From contig NZ_SMBU01000004.1 in NCBI RefSeq assembly GCF_004342485.1, positions 124,001-188,000 on the forward strand: DNA of 64,000 nucleotides, given 5' to 3'. Positions 8,839 to 18,300 of this stretch are shown piece by piece. Numbering within the stretch: the first letter of the stretch is position 1; each line of letters begins with the position of its first letter. The position numbers and the translations under genes were made by a program. The notes under the pieces were generated by a model, which was given only the letters and a program-made list of their open reading frames with translations, ran no database searches and was not told where the DNA came from. The DNA comes from Roseateles saccharophilus. Its GTDB lineage: Bacteria > Pseudomonadota > Gammaproteobacteria > Burkholderiales > Burkholderiaceae_C.

Positions 8839-9711
8839 CTAACGAGGCCAGGTCGCCAGCAGCACGCCCAATAAGGCCAGGCCATAGGCCAGGGCCTGGG
8901 CGCCGGACAGGGTCTCGCCGAGCAGCAGGCCGATCAGCGCCGTGCTGATGGGCAGGAAGACCATGAAGACGCCGGCCTTGGCCGCCGGCAGGCCGCGCAG
9001 GCCGGCCATCCACAGCCAGACGGTGATGACGCTGGCCGTCGCGGCGTAGTAGGCGAGCAGGCCCCAGTCCAGCGCGCGCGGCGCGGCGAAGTCGAAGCTG
9101 AGGGCCTGCCAGAGTGCCAGCGGCGTGACCAGCACCAGGCCCCAGAGGTTGATCAGCGCGCTGATGCGTTTCGGGCCGAGGCCGGCCGTCAGCTTCTTGC
9201 CGATGACGACATAGCTGGCCTCGCAGAACACGGCGGCCAGCAGCAGCAGGGCGCCAATGGGCGTCGTCTCTGCGCCGCCCTGCCTGCCGCCGGCCACCAG
9301 CGCGATGCCGCCCACCGCGCAGGCAATGCCGGCCAGCACGCGGCGGCTCAGCTGCTCGCGCAGGAAGGCCCGACTCAGCAGGGCCACCGCGGCCGGGATG
9401 CCGGCCATGATGACGCCGGCGTCGACGGCCGAGCTCTGCCGCAGGCCGAACAGCATGCAGATGGAGAACAGGAAGTTGCCGAGGAAGGATTCGAGGAAGA
9501 GCAGCCACCTCGAATGGGCATCCAGCGGCGCCTCGGCGGCCGGCTTCTTCAGCCAGGGCAGCATCAGCAGGGCCGCGAAGGCGAAGCGCATGCCGGCGAG
9601 CAGGAAGATGGGGAAGACGGCGACCAGCAGCTTGGACAGGCCGACATAGCTGCCGACCAGGCTGGTGCTGGCCGCCAGCAGCGCATAGGCGCGCCAGGGG
9701 ACGGGATGCAT
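8839..9711 (-). CDS. EamA/DMT-superfamily transporter (second of two in the cluster)
   Basis: 290 residues with about ten hydrophobic segments in two EamA repeats, the usual length and layout of RhaT/YdcZ-type drug/metabolite transporters. It lies in the inner membrane and probably exports a small metabolite or amino acid. Recognisable blocks are FLLAGMRFAFAALLMLP, DAGVIMAGIPAAVALLSRAFL and FMVFLPISTALIGLLLGE, the last being the typical end of the second repeat. It starts 47 bp after the aminotransferase stop and ends 39 bp before the deacylase start, all co-directional. The substrate is unknown. Confidence 0.88.
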   Translation of the reverse strand: MHPVPWRAYALLAASTSLVGSYVGLSKLLVAVFPIFLLAGMRFAFAALLMLPWLKKPAAEAPLDAHSRWLLFLESFLGNFLFSICMLFGLRQSSAVDAGVIMAGIPAAVALLSRAFLREQLSRRVLAGIACAVGGIALVAGGRQGGAETTPIGALLLLAAVFCEASYVVIGKKLTAGLGPKRISALINLWGLVLVTPLALWQALSFDFAAPRALDWGLLAYYAATASVITVWLWMAGLRGLPAAKAGVFMVFLPISTALIGLLLGETLSGAQALAYGLALLGVLLATWPR

Positions 9712-9758
9712 CGGAAAAGAGTGGGACTGCGGCGGCGGCCCAGTCTAGTCCGGTGGTT

Positions 9759-11075
9759 TCAGGCGGCCCTTCGCAAGGCGCCGCGCAGCGTGTCGATGAT
9801 GCGATGGATGTGATCGGTCTCGATGATCAGCGGCGGCGAGAGAGCGATGGTGTCGCCCGTGGTGCGGATCAGCAGGCCCTGGTCCCAGCAGTCCAGGAAG
9901 ATGTTGAAGGCGCGCTTGGCAGGCTCGCCGGGCAGGGGTTTCAGCTCGATGCCGCCGACCAGGCCAATGTTGCGCACATCGATGACGTTGGGCTCGCCGC
10001 GCAGCGAGTGCAGCGCCTGCGCGAACTCGTCCTGCATGCCGGCGGCGCGGGTCAGCAGGCCGTCGTCGGCATAGGTGTCCAAGGTCGCCAGACCGGCCGC
10101 GCAGGCCAGCGGGTGGGCCGAGTAGGTGTAGCCGTGGAAGAACTCGATCAGGTGCTCGGGCCCGGTCATGAAGGCGTCGTGGATCTTCTGCTGCGCGAAC
10201 ACGGCGCCCATCGGCACGCAGCCGTTGGTGATGCCCTTGGCCACCGTCATCAGGTCGGGCGTGACGCCGAAGGTCTGGGCCGCGAAGGGCTGGCCGGTGC
10301 GGCCGAAGCCGGTGATGACCTCGTCGAAGATCAGCAGGATGCCGTGCCGGTCGCAGATCTCGCGCAGGCGCTGCAGATAGCCCTGCGGCGGGATCAGCAC
10401 GCCGGTGGAGCCGGCCACGGGCTCGACGATGACGGCCGCGATGGTCGAGGCGTCGTGCAGCGCGACGAGGCGCTCCAGCTCGTCGGCGAACTCGGCGCCG
10501 TGCGGCGGGATGCCGACCGAGAACGCATTGCGCGCCGGGTCGTGCGTGTGGCGGATGTGGTCCACGCCCGCGAGCAGGCTGCCGAACATCTTGCGGTTGG
10601 CCACCATGCCGCCGACCGAGATGCCGCCGAAGTTGACGCCGTGGTAGCCGCGCTCGCGGCCGATGAGCCGCGTGCGGGCGCCCTCGCCGCGCACGCGGTG
10701 GTAGGCGAGGGCCATCTTCAGCGCCGTCTCGACGGACTCGGAGCCTGAGTTGGTGAAGAAGATGCGGTTCAGCCCCGCAGGCGTGATCTGGGCCAGGCGC
10801 TCGGCCAGCTCGAAGGCCTTGGGGTGGGCCATCTGGAAGGGCGGCGCGAAGTCCAGTTCCGCGGCCTGCTGCTGGATGGCCTGCACGATCTTCGGGCGGT
10901 TGTGGCCGGCGTTGACGCACCACAGGCCCGCGATGCCGTCCAGCACTTCGCGGCCCTTGTCGTCGCGGAAGAACATGCCGTCCGCCCGGGTCAACAGACG
11001 CGGCGCCTGCTTGAACTGCCGGTTGGCGGTGAAGGGCATCCAGTAGGCGTCGAGCCTGGAAACGTCTGCGCTCAT
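9759..11075 (-). CDS. omega-amino acid (beta-alanine):pyruvate aminotransferase, class III PLP enzyme
   Basis: 438 residues, the size of beta-alanine:pyruvate aminotransferases (about 440). WMPFTANRQFK, GLWCVNAGHNR, FTNSGSESVETALKMA, RGYHGVNFGG and IVEPVAGSTG are class III blocks. FDEVITGFGRTG contains the PLP-binding Asp251, and TVAKGITNG carries the Schiff-base Lys280. It transfers the amino group of beta-alanine or related omega-amines to pyruvate. The start at 11075 has GGAGG six bases upstream. It lies between two EamA exporters, 29 bp after the first and 47 bp before the second. The open frame runs further upstream through the exporter gene, but this is not a fusion. Confidence 0.92.
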   Translation of the reverse strand: MSADVSRLDAYWMPFTANRQFKQAPRLLTRADGMFFRDDKGREVLDGIAGLWCVNAGHNRPKIVQAIQQQAAELDFAPPFQMAHPKAFELAERLAQITPAGLNRIFFTNSGSESVETALKMALAYHRVRGEGARTRLIGRERGYHGVNFGGISVGGMVANRKMFGSLLAGVDHIRHTHDPARNAFSVGIPPHGAEFADELERLVALHDASTIAAVIVEPVAGSTGVLIPPQGYLQRLREICDRHGILLIFDEVITGFGRTGQPFAAQTFGVTPDLMTVAKGITNGCVPMGAVFAQQKIHDAFMTGPEHLIEFFHGYTYSAHPLACAAGLATLDTYADDGLLTRAAGMQDEFAQALHSLRGEPNVIDVRNIGLVGGIELKPLPGEPAKRAFNIFLDCWDQGLLIRTTGDTIALSPPLIIETDHIHRIIDTLRGALRRAA

Positions 11076-11104
11076 GCGGGCCTCCTCGGGAAGGAGCGCT
11101 GAGT

Positions 11105-12019
11105 CTAGGACGGGTTGGCAAGAATGCGTCGACGCGTCAGGCTGCCCAGCAGCGGCAGCAACTGCACGAGCAGGATGCAGGCGAGCATCAGGCCGCAGCC
11201 GATCAGGCCGGCGGTGTTCAGGCGTTCGCCCAGCAGCAGATAGCCGAAGCCGGCGGCGAACAGGGTCTCGGACGACAGGATGATGGCCGCGTCCGCCGCA
11301 TGGGCGTAGCGCTGGGCGACGACCTGGGCCGTGAAGGCCACGCCCACCGACAGCACGCCGGTGTAGGCAATGGGCCAGGCAGCGGCCGCGATGCCGGTCC
11401 AGCGCAGCGGCTCCATGATGCCGGCCGCGGCCAGCGACAGCAGGCCGCAGACGGCGAACTGGCCGCTGGCAACGAGGAAGGGTGCGCCCATGCGGTCGGC
11501 CCAGCGGCCCACCATCAGCACATGCACCGCCCAAGGCACGGCCGAGCCCAGCACCCAGAGGTCGCCCAGGCCGATGCTGAGCTGGTGGGCGCCCGACAGC
11601 AGGAAGGCGCCCACCAGGCAGCCCGCAGCTGCAGGCCAGACCGACCAGTGCGCGACCTGGCGCAGCAGCAGCCAGCCTAGCACGGGCACGAGGGGCACGT
11701 AGACGGCCGTCAGGAAGCCGGCATTGGTCACGCTGGTGTACTGGATGCCCACCTGCTGCATGACGGCGCCTAGTGTCATCAGGAGGCCCAGGCCGGCGAT
11801 ATGCCAGCCGTCCAGCCGCTTCAGCGGCCGGCCCTGGCGGCTGAGGCGCCGCCACTCCAGCACGGCCAGCGGCAGTACGACGGCCGAGCCGACCAGGAAG
11901 CGCACACCGGTGAAGAGCAGGGGGCCGACGTCGGCCATGCCCTTGTTCTGGGCGACGAAGGCCGAGCCCCAGATCAGCGCGACGAAGGTGAGGAGCAGAT
12001 TGGCTTGCAGGCGGGACAT
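11105..12019 (-). CDS. EamA/DMT-superfamily transporter (first of two in the cluster)
   Basis: 304 residues from an ATG that shares a base with the stop of the DUF455 gene (TGATG at 12017-12021), so translation is likely coupled. [28 protein letters not shown] is the classic EamA start. About ten membrane segments form two repeats, ending ILSSETLFAAGFGYLLLGERLN, the signature of the second EamA domain. It is an inner-membrane metabolite exporter or importer with unknown substrate. It lies upstream of the aminotransferase. Confidence 0.9.
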   Translation of the reverse strand: MSRLQANLLLTFVALIWGSAFVAQNKGMADVGPLLFTGVRFLVGSAVVLPLAVLEWRRLSRQGRPLKRLDGWHIAGLGLLMTLGAVMQQVGIQYTSVTNAGFLTAVYVPLVPVLGWLLLRQVAHWSVWPAAAGCLVGAFLLSGAHQLSIGLGDLWVLGSAVPWAVHVLMVGRWADRMGAPFLVASGQFAVCGLLSLAAAGIMEPLRWTGIAAAAWPIAYTGVLSVGVAFTAQVVAQRYAHAADAAIILSSETLFAAGFGYLLLGERLNTAGLIGCGLMLACILLVQLLPLLGSLTRRRILANPS

Positions 12020-12801
12020 CAGGCAGTGGTTTGCAGGGCCGCCAGTTCGGCCTCGTCGAAGCCGGCCGCGCGGCGGGCTTCCAGGTTGAAGGGGGCGCGC
12101 AGGCGCGGCGCCTGGTGGCGCTCGGCCAGCTCGGCATAGTTGGCGACCGGGTCCAGGCCGCGCTGCTCGCACAGGAAGCGGTACCAGCGGTTGCCGGCGG
12201 CGACATGGCCGATCTCGTCGCGCAGGATCAGGTCGAGGATTTCGCCGGCGCGCCTGTCGCCGGCGCCGACGAGCTTGCGTTTGACGGCGGGCGAAGCGTC
12301 CAGGCCGCGCGCCTCCAGCGTGCGCGGCACCAGCGCGATGCGGGCGAGCAGGTCGTGCCTGGTGCGCTCGGCCATGTCCCACAGCGCGTTGTGGGCGTCG
12401 AAGCTGCCGTAGTCGAAGCCCAGCGTGAGCAGGTGCTCGCGCAGCAGCGTGAAGTGCAGGGCCTCCTCGGCGGCAATGCGCAGCCAGTCGCGGTAGAAGG
12501 CCTCGGGCATGCCGGCGAAGCGCCAGGCGATGTCCAGCGCCAGATTGATCGCGTTGAACTCGATGTGGGCGATGGCGTGCACCAGGGCCGCGATGCCGGC
12601 AGGCGTGCGCAGCGAAGGCGGCTTCAACAGGAGGTGTTCGACGAGGCGGGGGCGGTCAGGGCGGCCCGGGATGCCGGGCGGCTCGGCCAGCACGGCGTCG
12701 GGGTCGAGCGGCGCCGCCGCGTCGAGCGCCCGCGCGGCCTCGGCCTTGGCGAGCGGGTCGGCGAGGCACAGGATGTCGAGGGCGCAGGAGCGGGCTTCCA
12801 T
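12019..12801 (-). CDS. ferritin-like domain protein, DUF455 family
   Basis: 260 residues. The helices [38 protein letters not shown] and [22 protein letters not shown] supply the E..EExxH and E..H pattern of a four-helix di-iron carboxylate site, and the overall sequence matches the DUF455 family of bacterial ferritin-like proteins. It is cytoplasmic. No reaction is established for this family as far as I know; relatives of this fold hydroxylate tRNA or store iron. It opens a five-gene minus-strand run and overlaps the EamA gene by one base. Confidence 0.88.
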   Translation of the reverse strand: MEARSCALDILCLADPLAKAEAARALDAAAPLDPDAVLAEPPGIPGRPDRPRLVEHLLLKPPSLRTPAGIAALVHAIAHIEFNAINLALDIAWRFAGMPEAFYRDWLRIAAEEALHFTLLREHLLTLGFDYGSFDAHNALWDMAERTRHDLLARIALVPRTLEARGLDASPAVKRKLVGAGDRRAGEILDLILRDEIGHVAAGNRWYRFLCEQRGLDPVANYAELAERHQAPRLRAPFNLEARRAAGFDEAELAALQTTA

Positions 12802-12829
12802 GGCCCGGATTATCGGTGGCGACCCCAGT

Positions 12830-13711
12830 TCAATCGCGCAGCCGGGCGCCGACCAGTGGATGCCAGAGCCTCTCGTCCTGCAGCGGCGTGCCGGCGGGCA
12901 GGTCGGGGTTGCGCAGCTTCAGCCAGCGGCGCTCGTTCAGCGCGGCGCGCTGCAGCTGCGGTCCCAGCCAGACGTCGAACAGCGCGACGAAGCTGCCGTC
13001 GGCCAGCACCAGCTCCCAGCCCTTGCGCAGCCGGTCGGCCAGCTCGGGCTGGTGCGGGCTGACGAAGAAATAGGCCGGCGCGGGGTAGGCGATCAGCCAG
13101 CCGTCCAGCACGCTGAGGCCGGGCAGGGCGTCGACGATGGGGTAGACCTCGATCGCGCCCAAAGCGAACAGGTCGATGCGCTCGCGCTCCAGCAGCGCCG
13201 GGAAGCTGTCGCGCCTCGCGATGGGATGCACGGGCCAGCCATTGGCCTTCAGGATCTGCGTGTCGGGCCAGCTCTCCACCTGGGCCAGGCGCAGCCGGCG
13301 CGCCTGTTCCAGCGTGGTGATGCCCTGCAGCTCGGCGCGCCGGCGCGTCAGCGCGATGGGCAGGCGGATGCCGAGCAGGCCGCGGTACAGGCACACGCGC
13401 AGCGCCAGCGCCTGGGCCTCGTGCTCGGTCGTCGTGATGGACGAGGCGACGTCGACATCGCCGCTGGCCAGCTGCAGGAAAGCGCGGCTCTGCGTCATCG
13501 GCGGGGCAAACGCGAGGCGGTAGGGGCCGTGGCTGGCCCGTGTGCGCTCCAGCAACAGGCGCAGCACGGCGAACTCGTAGTTGGGCGCGTCCTGGGGCAG
13601 CTGCACGAGGGAGTGCCGGATCAATGGCCCCTCGGGCGGCAGTGCGGCTCCCAGGGCGGGCAGCAGCCCCAGGGCGGACAGACAGTGCCTGCGATTGCGG
13701 CTCACCGACAT
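12830..13711 (-). CDS. orphan periplasmic substrate-binding-like protein
   Basis: 293 residues. The N-terminus has a twin-arginine-like or Sec signal ([20 protein letters not shown]) followed by a type-2 periplasmic-binding fold: [40 protein letters not shown] and [21 protein letters not shown], similar to ABC amino-acid-type binding domains (SBP_bac_3). There are no permease or ATPase genes nearby, so it may be a solitary sensor or scavenger. It is divergent from the gamma-carbonic anhydrase gene (63 bp apart) and runs toward the DUF455 cluster, ending 28 bp before it. The ligand is unknown. Confidence 0.7.
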   Translation of the reverse strand: MSVSRNRRHCLSALGLLPALGAALPPEGPLIRHSLVQLPQDAPNYEFAVLRLLLERTRASHGPYRLAFAPPMTQSRAFLQLASGDVDVASSITTTEHEAQALALRVCLYRGLLGIRLPIALTRRRAELQGITTLEQARRLRLAQVESWPDTQILKANGWPVHPIARRDSFPALLERERIDLFALGAIEVYPIVDALPGLSVLDGWLIAYPAPAYFFVSPHQPELADRLRKGWELVLADGSFVALFDVWLGPQLQRAALNERRWLKLRNPDLPAGTPLQDERLWHPLVGARLRD

Positions 13712-13774
13712 GGCCTCAGCCTAGCAGGCCGCCCCCCTAAAATCGTGGTTTTGCGGTCACGGGAGGGCGAGGCG

Positions 13775-14299
13775 ATGGCCATCTATCAGCTGGACGATTG
13801 GCAACCCGACCTGGCCGACTCGGCCTGGGTCGCCGACAGTGCCGAAGTGATCGGGCGTGTGACTCTCGGGCAGGATGTCAGCATCTGGTTCAACGCGGTG
13901 CTGCGCGGCGACAGCGACACCCTGACCATCGGCCCGGGCAGCAATATCCAGGACGGTTCGGTGCTGCACGCCGACCACGGATTCCCCCTCGTGATCGGCG
14001 CGAACGTGACGGTCGGCCACCAGGTGATGCTGCATGGCTGCACGGTGGGCGACGAAAGCCTCATCGGCATCGGGGCGGTGGTCTTGAACGGGGCGCGCAT
14101 CGGCCGCAACTGCGTCGTCGGCGCCGGCGCGCTGGTGACCGAGGGCAAGGAATTCCCCGACGGTTCGCTGATCGTCGGCGCGCCGGCCAAGGTCGTGCGC
14201 GAGCTGACCGCGGCGCAGGTCGCCGGGCTGAAGGCCAGTGCGGCCCACTATGTCAACAACGGTCGCCGTTACGCGGCCGGCCTGAAAAAGATTCGATGA
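13775..14299 (+). CDS. gamma-class carbonic anhydrase family protein
   Basis: 174 residues forming a left-handed beta-helix of hexapeptide repeats ([23 protein letters not shown] through [25 protein letters not shown]). The zinc ligands of the YrdA/CaiE/Cam group are present: His65 in VLHADHGF, then His82 and His87 in VGHQVMLHG. It probably hydrates CO2 or is a structural relative; some YrdA-type members lack strong activity. The ATG at 13775 follows gggagggcgag. The stop overlaps the Hsp33 start (ATGA), so the two are coupled. Confidence 0.92.
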   Translation: MAIYQLDDWQPDLADSAWVADSAEVIGRVTLGQDVSIWFNAVLRGDSDTLTIGPGSNIQDGSVLHADHGFPLVIGANVTVGHQVMLHGCTVGDESLIGIGAVVLNGARIGRNCVVGAGALVTEGKEFPDGSLIVGAPAKVVRELTAAQVAGLKASAAHYVNNGRRYAAGLKKIR

Positions 14300-15255
14300 G
14301 CGAATTGCACAAGTTCCTGTTCGACGGCCTGCCGGTGCGCGGCATGCTGGTGCGCCTGACCGGCGCCTGGCGCGAGGTGCTGGCGCGGCGCGAGCCCGGC
14401 CACGAATACCCGCCCGAACTGCGTGACCTGCTCGGCGAGATGAGCGCGGCGGCCGTGCTGATGCAGGCCAACATCAAGTTCAACGGCGCGCTGGTGCTGC
14501 AGGTCTTCGGTGACGGCCCGGTCAAGCTCGCCGTGGCCGAGGCCCAGCACGACCTGACGTTCCGCACGACGGCCAAGTGTGTCGGCGACATCCCGCCGGG
14601 TGCGACGCTTGAGGGCATGCTCAACCTGCATGGCCACGGCCGCTGCGCGATCACGCTGGACCCGCGCGACAAGCTGCCCGGCCAGCAGCCCTACCAGGGC
14701 GTCGTGCCGCTGCACGGCGACCGGCGCGAGCCGCTGCAGAAGATGAGCGAGGTGCTGGAGCACTACATGCTGCAGTCCGAGCAGCTCGACACCCGGCTGG
14801 TGCTGGCCGCCAATGGCGACTTTGCCGCGGGCCTGCTGATCCAGCGCCTGCCGGTCGAGGGCGAGGGCAACCTTGAAGGCAAGAAGAATGAAGACGACAT
14901 CGGGCTCTCCGACGCCTTCAACCGCATCTCCATGCTCGCGTCCACGCTGACCTCCGAGGAGCTGTTGACGCTGGACGCGGACACCATCCTGCGCCGCCTG
15001 TTCTGGGAGGAGACGGTGACGCGCTTCGAGCCGCTGGCGCCACGCTTCGCCTGCACCTGCTCGCGCGAGCGGGTTGCGCAGATGCTGCGCGGCCTGGGCC
15101 GCGAGGAGGCCGACAGCGTGCTCGCCGAGCGTGGCGACATCGAGATCGGCTGCGACTTCTGCGGCCGGCATTACCGCTTCGACGCCGTCGACGTCGGCAT
15201 GCTTTTCACGACCGGCAACGACCAGCCGAGCGGCGCCAGCGCGACGCTGCAGTAG
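14296..15255 (+). CDS. hslO: redox-regulated chaperone Hsp33
   Basis: 319 residues. The N-terminal substrate-binding domain ([15 protein letters not shown], then [15 protein letters not shown]) is followed by the redox switch: Cys253 and Cys255 (CTC) with Cys286 and Cys289 (CDFC), which bind zinc when reduced and form disulfides under oxidative stress to activate holdase function. It is cytoplasmic. [19 protein letters not shown] is the linker region. The gene overlaps the carbonic anhydrase stop by four bases. Ends in TAG, showing that TAG is a normal stop in this genome. Confidence 0.96.
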   Translation: MSELHKFLFDGLPVRGMLVRLTGAWREVLARREPGHEYPPELRDLLGEMSAAAVLMQANIKFNGALVLQVFGDGPVKLAVAEAQHDLTFRTTAKCVGDIPPGATLEGMLNLHGHGRCAITLDPRDKLPGQQPYQGVVPLHGDRREPLQKMSEVLEHYMLQSEQLDTRLVLAANGDFAAGLLIQRLPVEGEGNLEGKKNEDDIGLSDAFNRISMLASTLTSEELLTLDADTILRRLFWEETVTRFEPLAPRFACTCSRERVAQMLRGLGREEADSVLAERGDIEIGCDFCGRHYRFDAVDVGMLFTTGNDQPSGASATLQ

Positions 15256-15364
15256 CCGCGGGCATCCCGACTTCTGAGGATGTCCGCCAGCCTAGTGATT
15301 GACGGCCCCGGGCCGAGCTGAGACTTTCTGCGCCTGGCCCCTTGTGCAAGGGCAGGAGGCGACG

Positions 15365-18300
15365 ATGGCGGACTCCAAGGGCGGCGTGCTCGGCAGCTTT
15401 CCGTGGGCGAGCCTGGCGGTGCTGATGGCCTTCGTCGCCAGCACGCAGCTGGTGCCGCATGCCTTCGATGCGCTGCGACCGGCCGAGAAGGCGCGCGCCC
15501 AGGCGCCGCTGGACCCCGACCTCGAGATCAATGCCAGGCTCTGGGAGGACCCCTTCGCCGCGCTGCGCCGCTATGAGCTGGAGCGCTCCGAGCGCTGCGA
15601 GCGCCAGCAGAAGGCCTCGCGGCCGGTAGATGGCGACTGCAGCCGGCAGATGCCACGGCTGCGCGACCCGCGCAACCTGCTGGCGCGGCTGGACGCCGAC
15701 CAGAACCAGCGCATGGACGACATCCTCGTCATCCTGGCCCTGATGCCTGGCGCCGACTTCGTCGGCGCCGAGGAGGCGCGGCGGCGCATCCGCTATGCGA
15801 CGCTGGCCGGCCTGCTGGCCCAGGACTATGTACCCGACAACGCCGAGCGGCTGAGCCTGCTGGAGTTCAGGCTGCTGGATGCCCAGGCCGAGGCCGGCGG
15901 CCCGGGCTATATGGTCCCCTACGAGCTGCTGTCGCTGCGTCGCCCGGCCACCGAGCAGCCGCCCTCGCGCTATGCCCAGGTGGCGCTGCTTTGGGTGGAC
16001 GAGACGGCGCTGCCGCTGCGCAAGCTCGATGCCGTGGCGCGGCTCACCGAGCAGCTGATGGGCCGTGAGGCGCGCGAGCGCGCGCATCTGCGCTTCAGGT
16101 TTGATGCCCAGGACGTGCTGCCGCGGCTGGCCGTCATCGGCCCGTCCTCCACCGACGCGCTGCGCACCGCGCTGCGCGACCTGCGCTGTGCGGCCGACCT
16201 CAACAACACCGCCGGCATCGGCACCAGCCAACTGGCCGAGAGTGATGCGGTGCGCTGCGCGCGCCGCGGCGAGGATGTGCGGGCGGGCCTGCCGGCCGAC
16301 GTGCTGGCCGGCTACCGGCTGCTCGCCCGGGCGGAGTTCTACAACCCGTCGTCCACGGCGCCCGAGCGCATGCTGCCCGAGCTGCAGGGCTATACGCGTG
16401 CCGTGACCGGCCTCGACGACGGCCTCGATGCCTTCCTGACCCAGCATTTCAGCCGCCTCACCGGCGCCCAGGGCAGGCCGCCGCCGGTGCACATGCTGCG
16501 CACCGTGGGCAGCGACGCCGACCTGATCGACAAGCTGGTGGCGGAGCTGAAGTTGCGCCTGCCACAGCGGCACCGCCGCGTCGTCATCGTCGCCGAGCGT
16601 GATTCCATCTACGCCCAGGCGCTGGTGGAGCAGTTCCGCGACGACCTGCCCGCGGATCTGCAGAAGAGCCTGCGCGTCATCTACTTCTTCCGCGGCATCG
16701 ATGGCGTGACGACCAAGGATGCGAACGCCGCTGCGGCACTGGCCACCGCGGCGGACAAGACGCCGCCGCTGGAGTGGCCGGAGAGCCGCGACCAGCTCGA
16801 CTATCTGCGCCGCCTGGGCATGGAGCTGCAGCGCAGCGAGAGCGGCAACGGCGACATGCCCATAGGCGCCATCGGCATCTTCGCCAACGACGTGCATGAC
16901 AAGCTGCTCGTGCTGCAGGCCCTGCACGAGAACTTCTCCGACCGCATGTTCTTTACCACGGACATGGACGCGCGCTACCTGCACCCGCGCACCCAGGCCT
17001 TCACGCGCAACCTCATCGTGGCCAGCAGCCTGCCGCTGGCCTTCTACCCGGTTCCGCCCGAAAAGGCCGGCAGCGCCCTGGACCTGCAGGCCGGCACGCC
17101 GCCGCTGCGCGACATCTACCAGACCAGCACCTATGCGGCGGCCCGCCGCGCCGGCTGCCGCAGCGATCCCTGCAAGCAGCGAGAGGGCAGGGCGCTGGAC
17201 GAGGTGCTGAAGCACACCTCGGTCTACGAGATCGGGCGCTCCGGCACGGTGCCGCTGTCGGGCTATGCGCTGGAGCGGCGGCCGCCGCAGAGTTCGATGG
17301 GCCGCGTCTTCGTCGCGCTGCTGATGGCGGCGGTGTTCGGCTGCATGCTGTTCGCCTGGCCGTCCACACCCTCGATGCGCCAGGCCCGGCGCGTGCTGCT
17401 GCCGCGCAGCCCCGGCGAGGCGGCCATGCGCATGGAGCCGACGGCCATCATCCTCGTGACCATGCATGCGGTGCTGCTGTCCTACGGCATGTTCAGCCTC
17501 GTCGAGTTCGTGCTGCCGGGCCGCATGAGCTTCGGGCGTGCGCCGCTGCTGGCCGCGCTGGCCGCCGGCGCGGCCCTGCTTGTCGGGCTGACCGGCTGCA
17601 AGTCCGGCGGGCAGCGCCGGCCGACCGCGCTGCTCACCGCGGGGCTGGCGCTGCTGGTGACCACCTGGTTGGCCCTGGCCTGGCCAGCCGGGGGCTGGCG
17701 GCCGGGCGGCATCTGCCCGACCTGCGAGCCCACGGTGTGGCTGGAAGGCGTGAGCGCGTGGCCCTCGCACCTCATCCATCTGCTCGCCCTGTTCACGCTG
17801 CTGTGGACGCTGGACTGGGCCTGGGCCGACAGCCAGGAGCAGCTGTGCCGAGATTCCGACTGGCTGCACCTGCCCAGGCCGCCCGAGCACCCCAGCGTGA
17901 CGGCGCTGCTGCGCAACTGGTTCTCCACGGTCAGCGTGCTGTTCTGGAAGCCGGGCGTCGGCTACAGCTGCGACTTCAAGCAGCTGTGGATCGAGTACGG
18001 CGAGCGCGGCGAGGCCTCGCCGCGCTCGGCGCGCACGCTGTTCTGGTTCACGCTGACGCTGGGCGTCGTGACCCTGCTCTTTCTCGGCCTGAATGACGGC
18101 CAGATCCCGGAGGTGCCGGCGCGCGGGCGCGAGTACCGCGGCCTCGTGCGCGTGACGCTCTACGCGGCACTGCTGCTGCTGCCGCTGCTCATCGTCGCGG
18201 TGGCCGACGCGACCGTGCTGCTGACCCGCTTCGTGCGCCATCTCAACGTCGGCCGCAGCTTCTACCCCGACGAGACCATCGAGCTCTTCGCCAAGGCGCT

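Noticed and set aside
9759-12206. 815-residue frame joining the aminotransferase to upstream sequence
   Set aside because: The region upstream of ATG 11075 lies inside the EamA transporter gene in a different frame, and the aminotransferase has its own GGAGG and a complete class III start.
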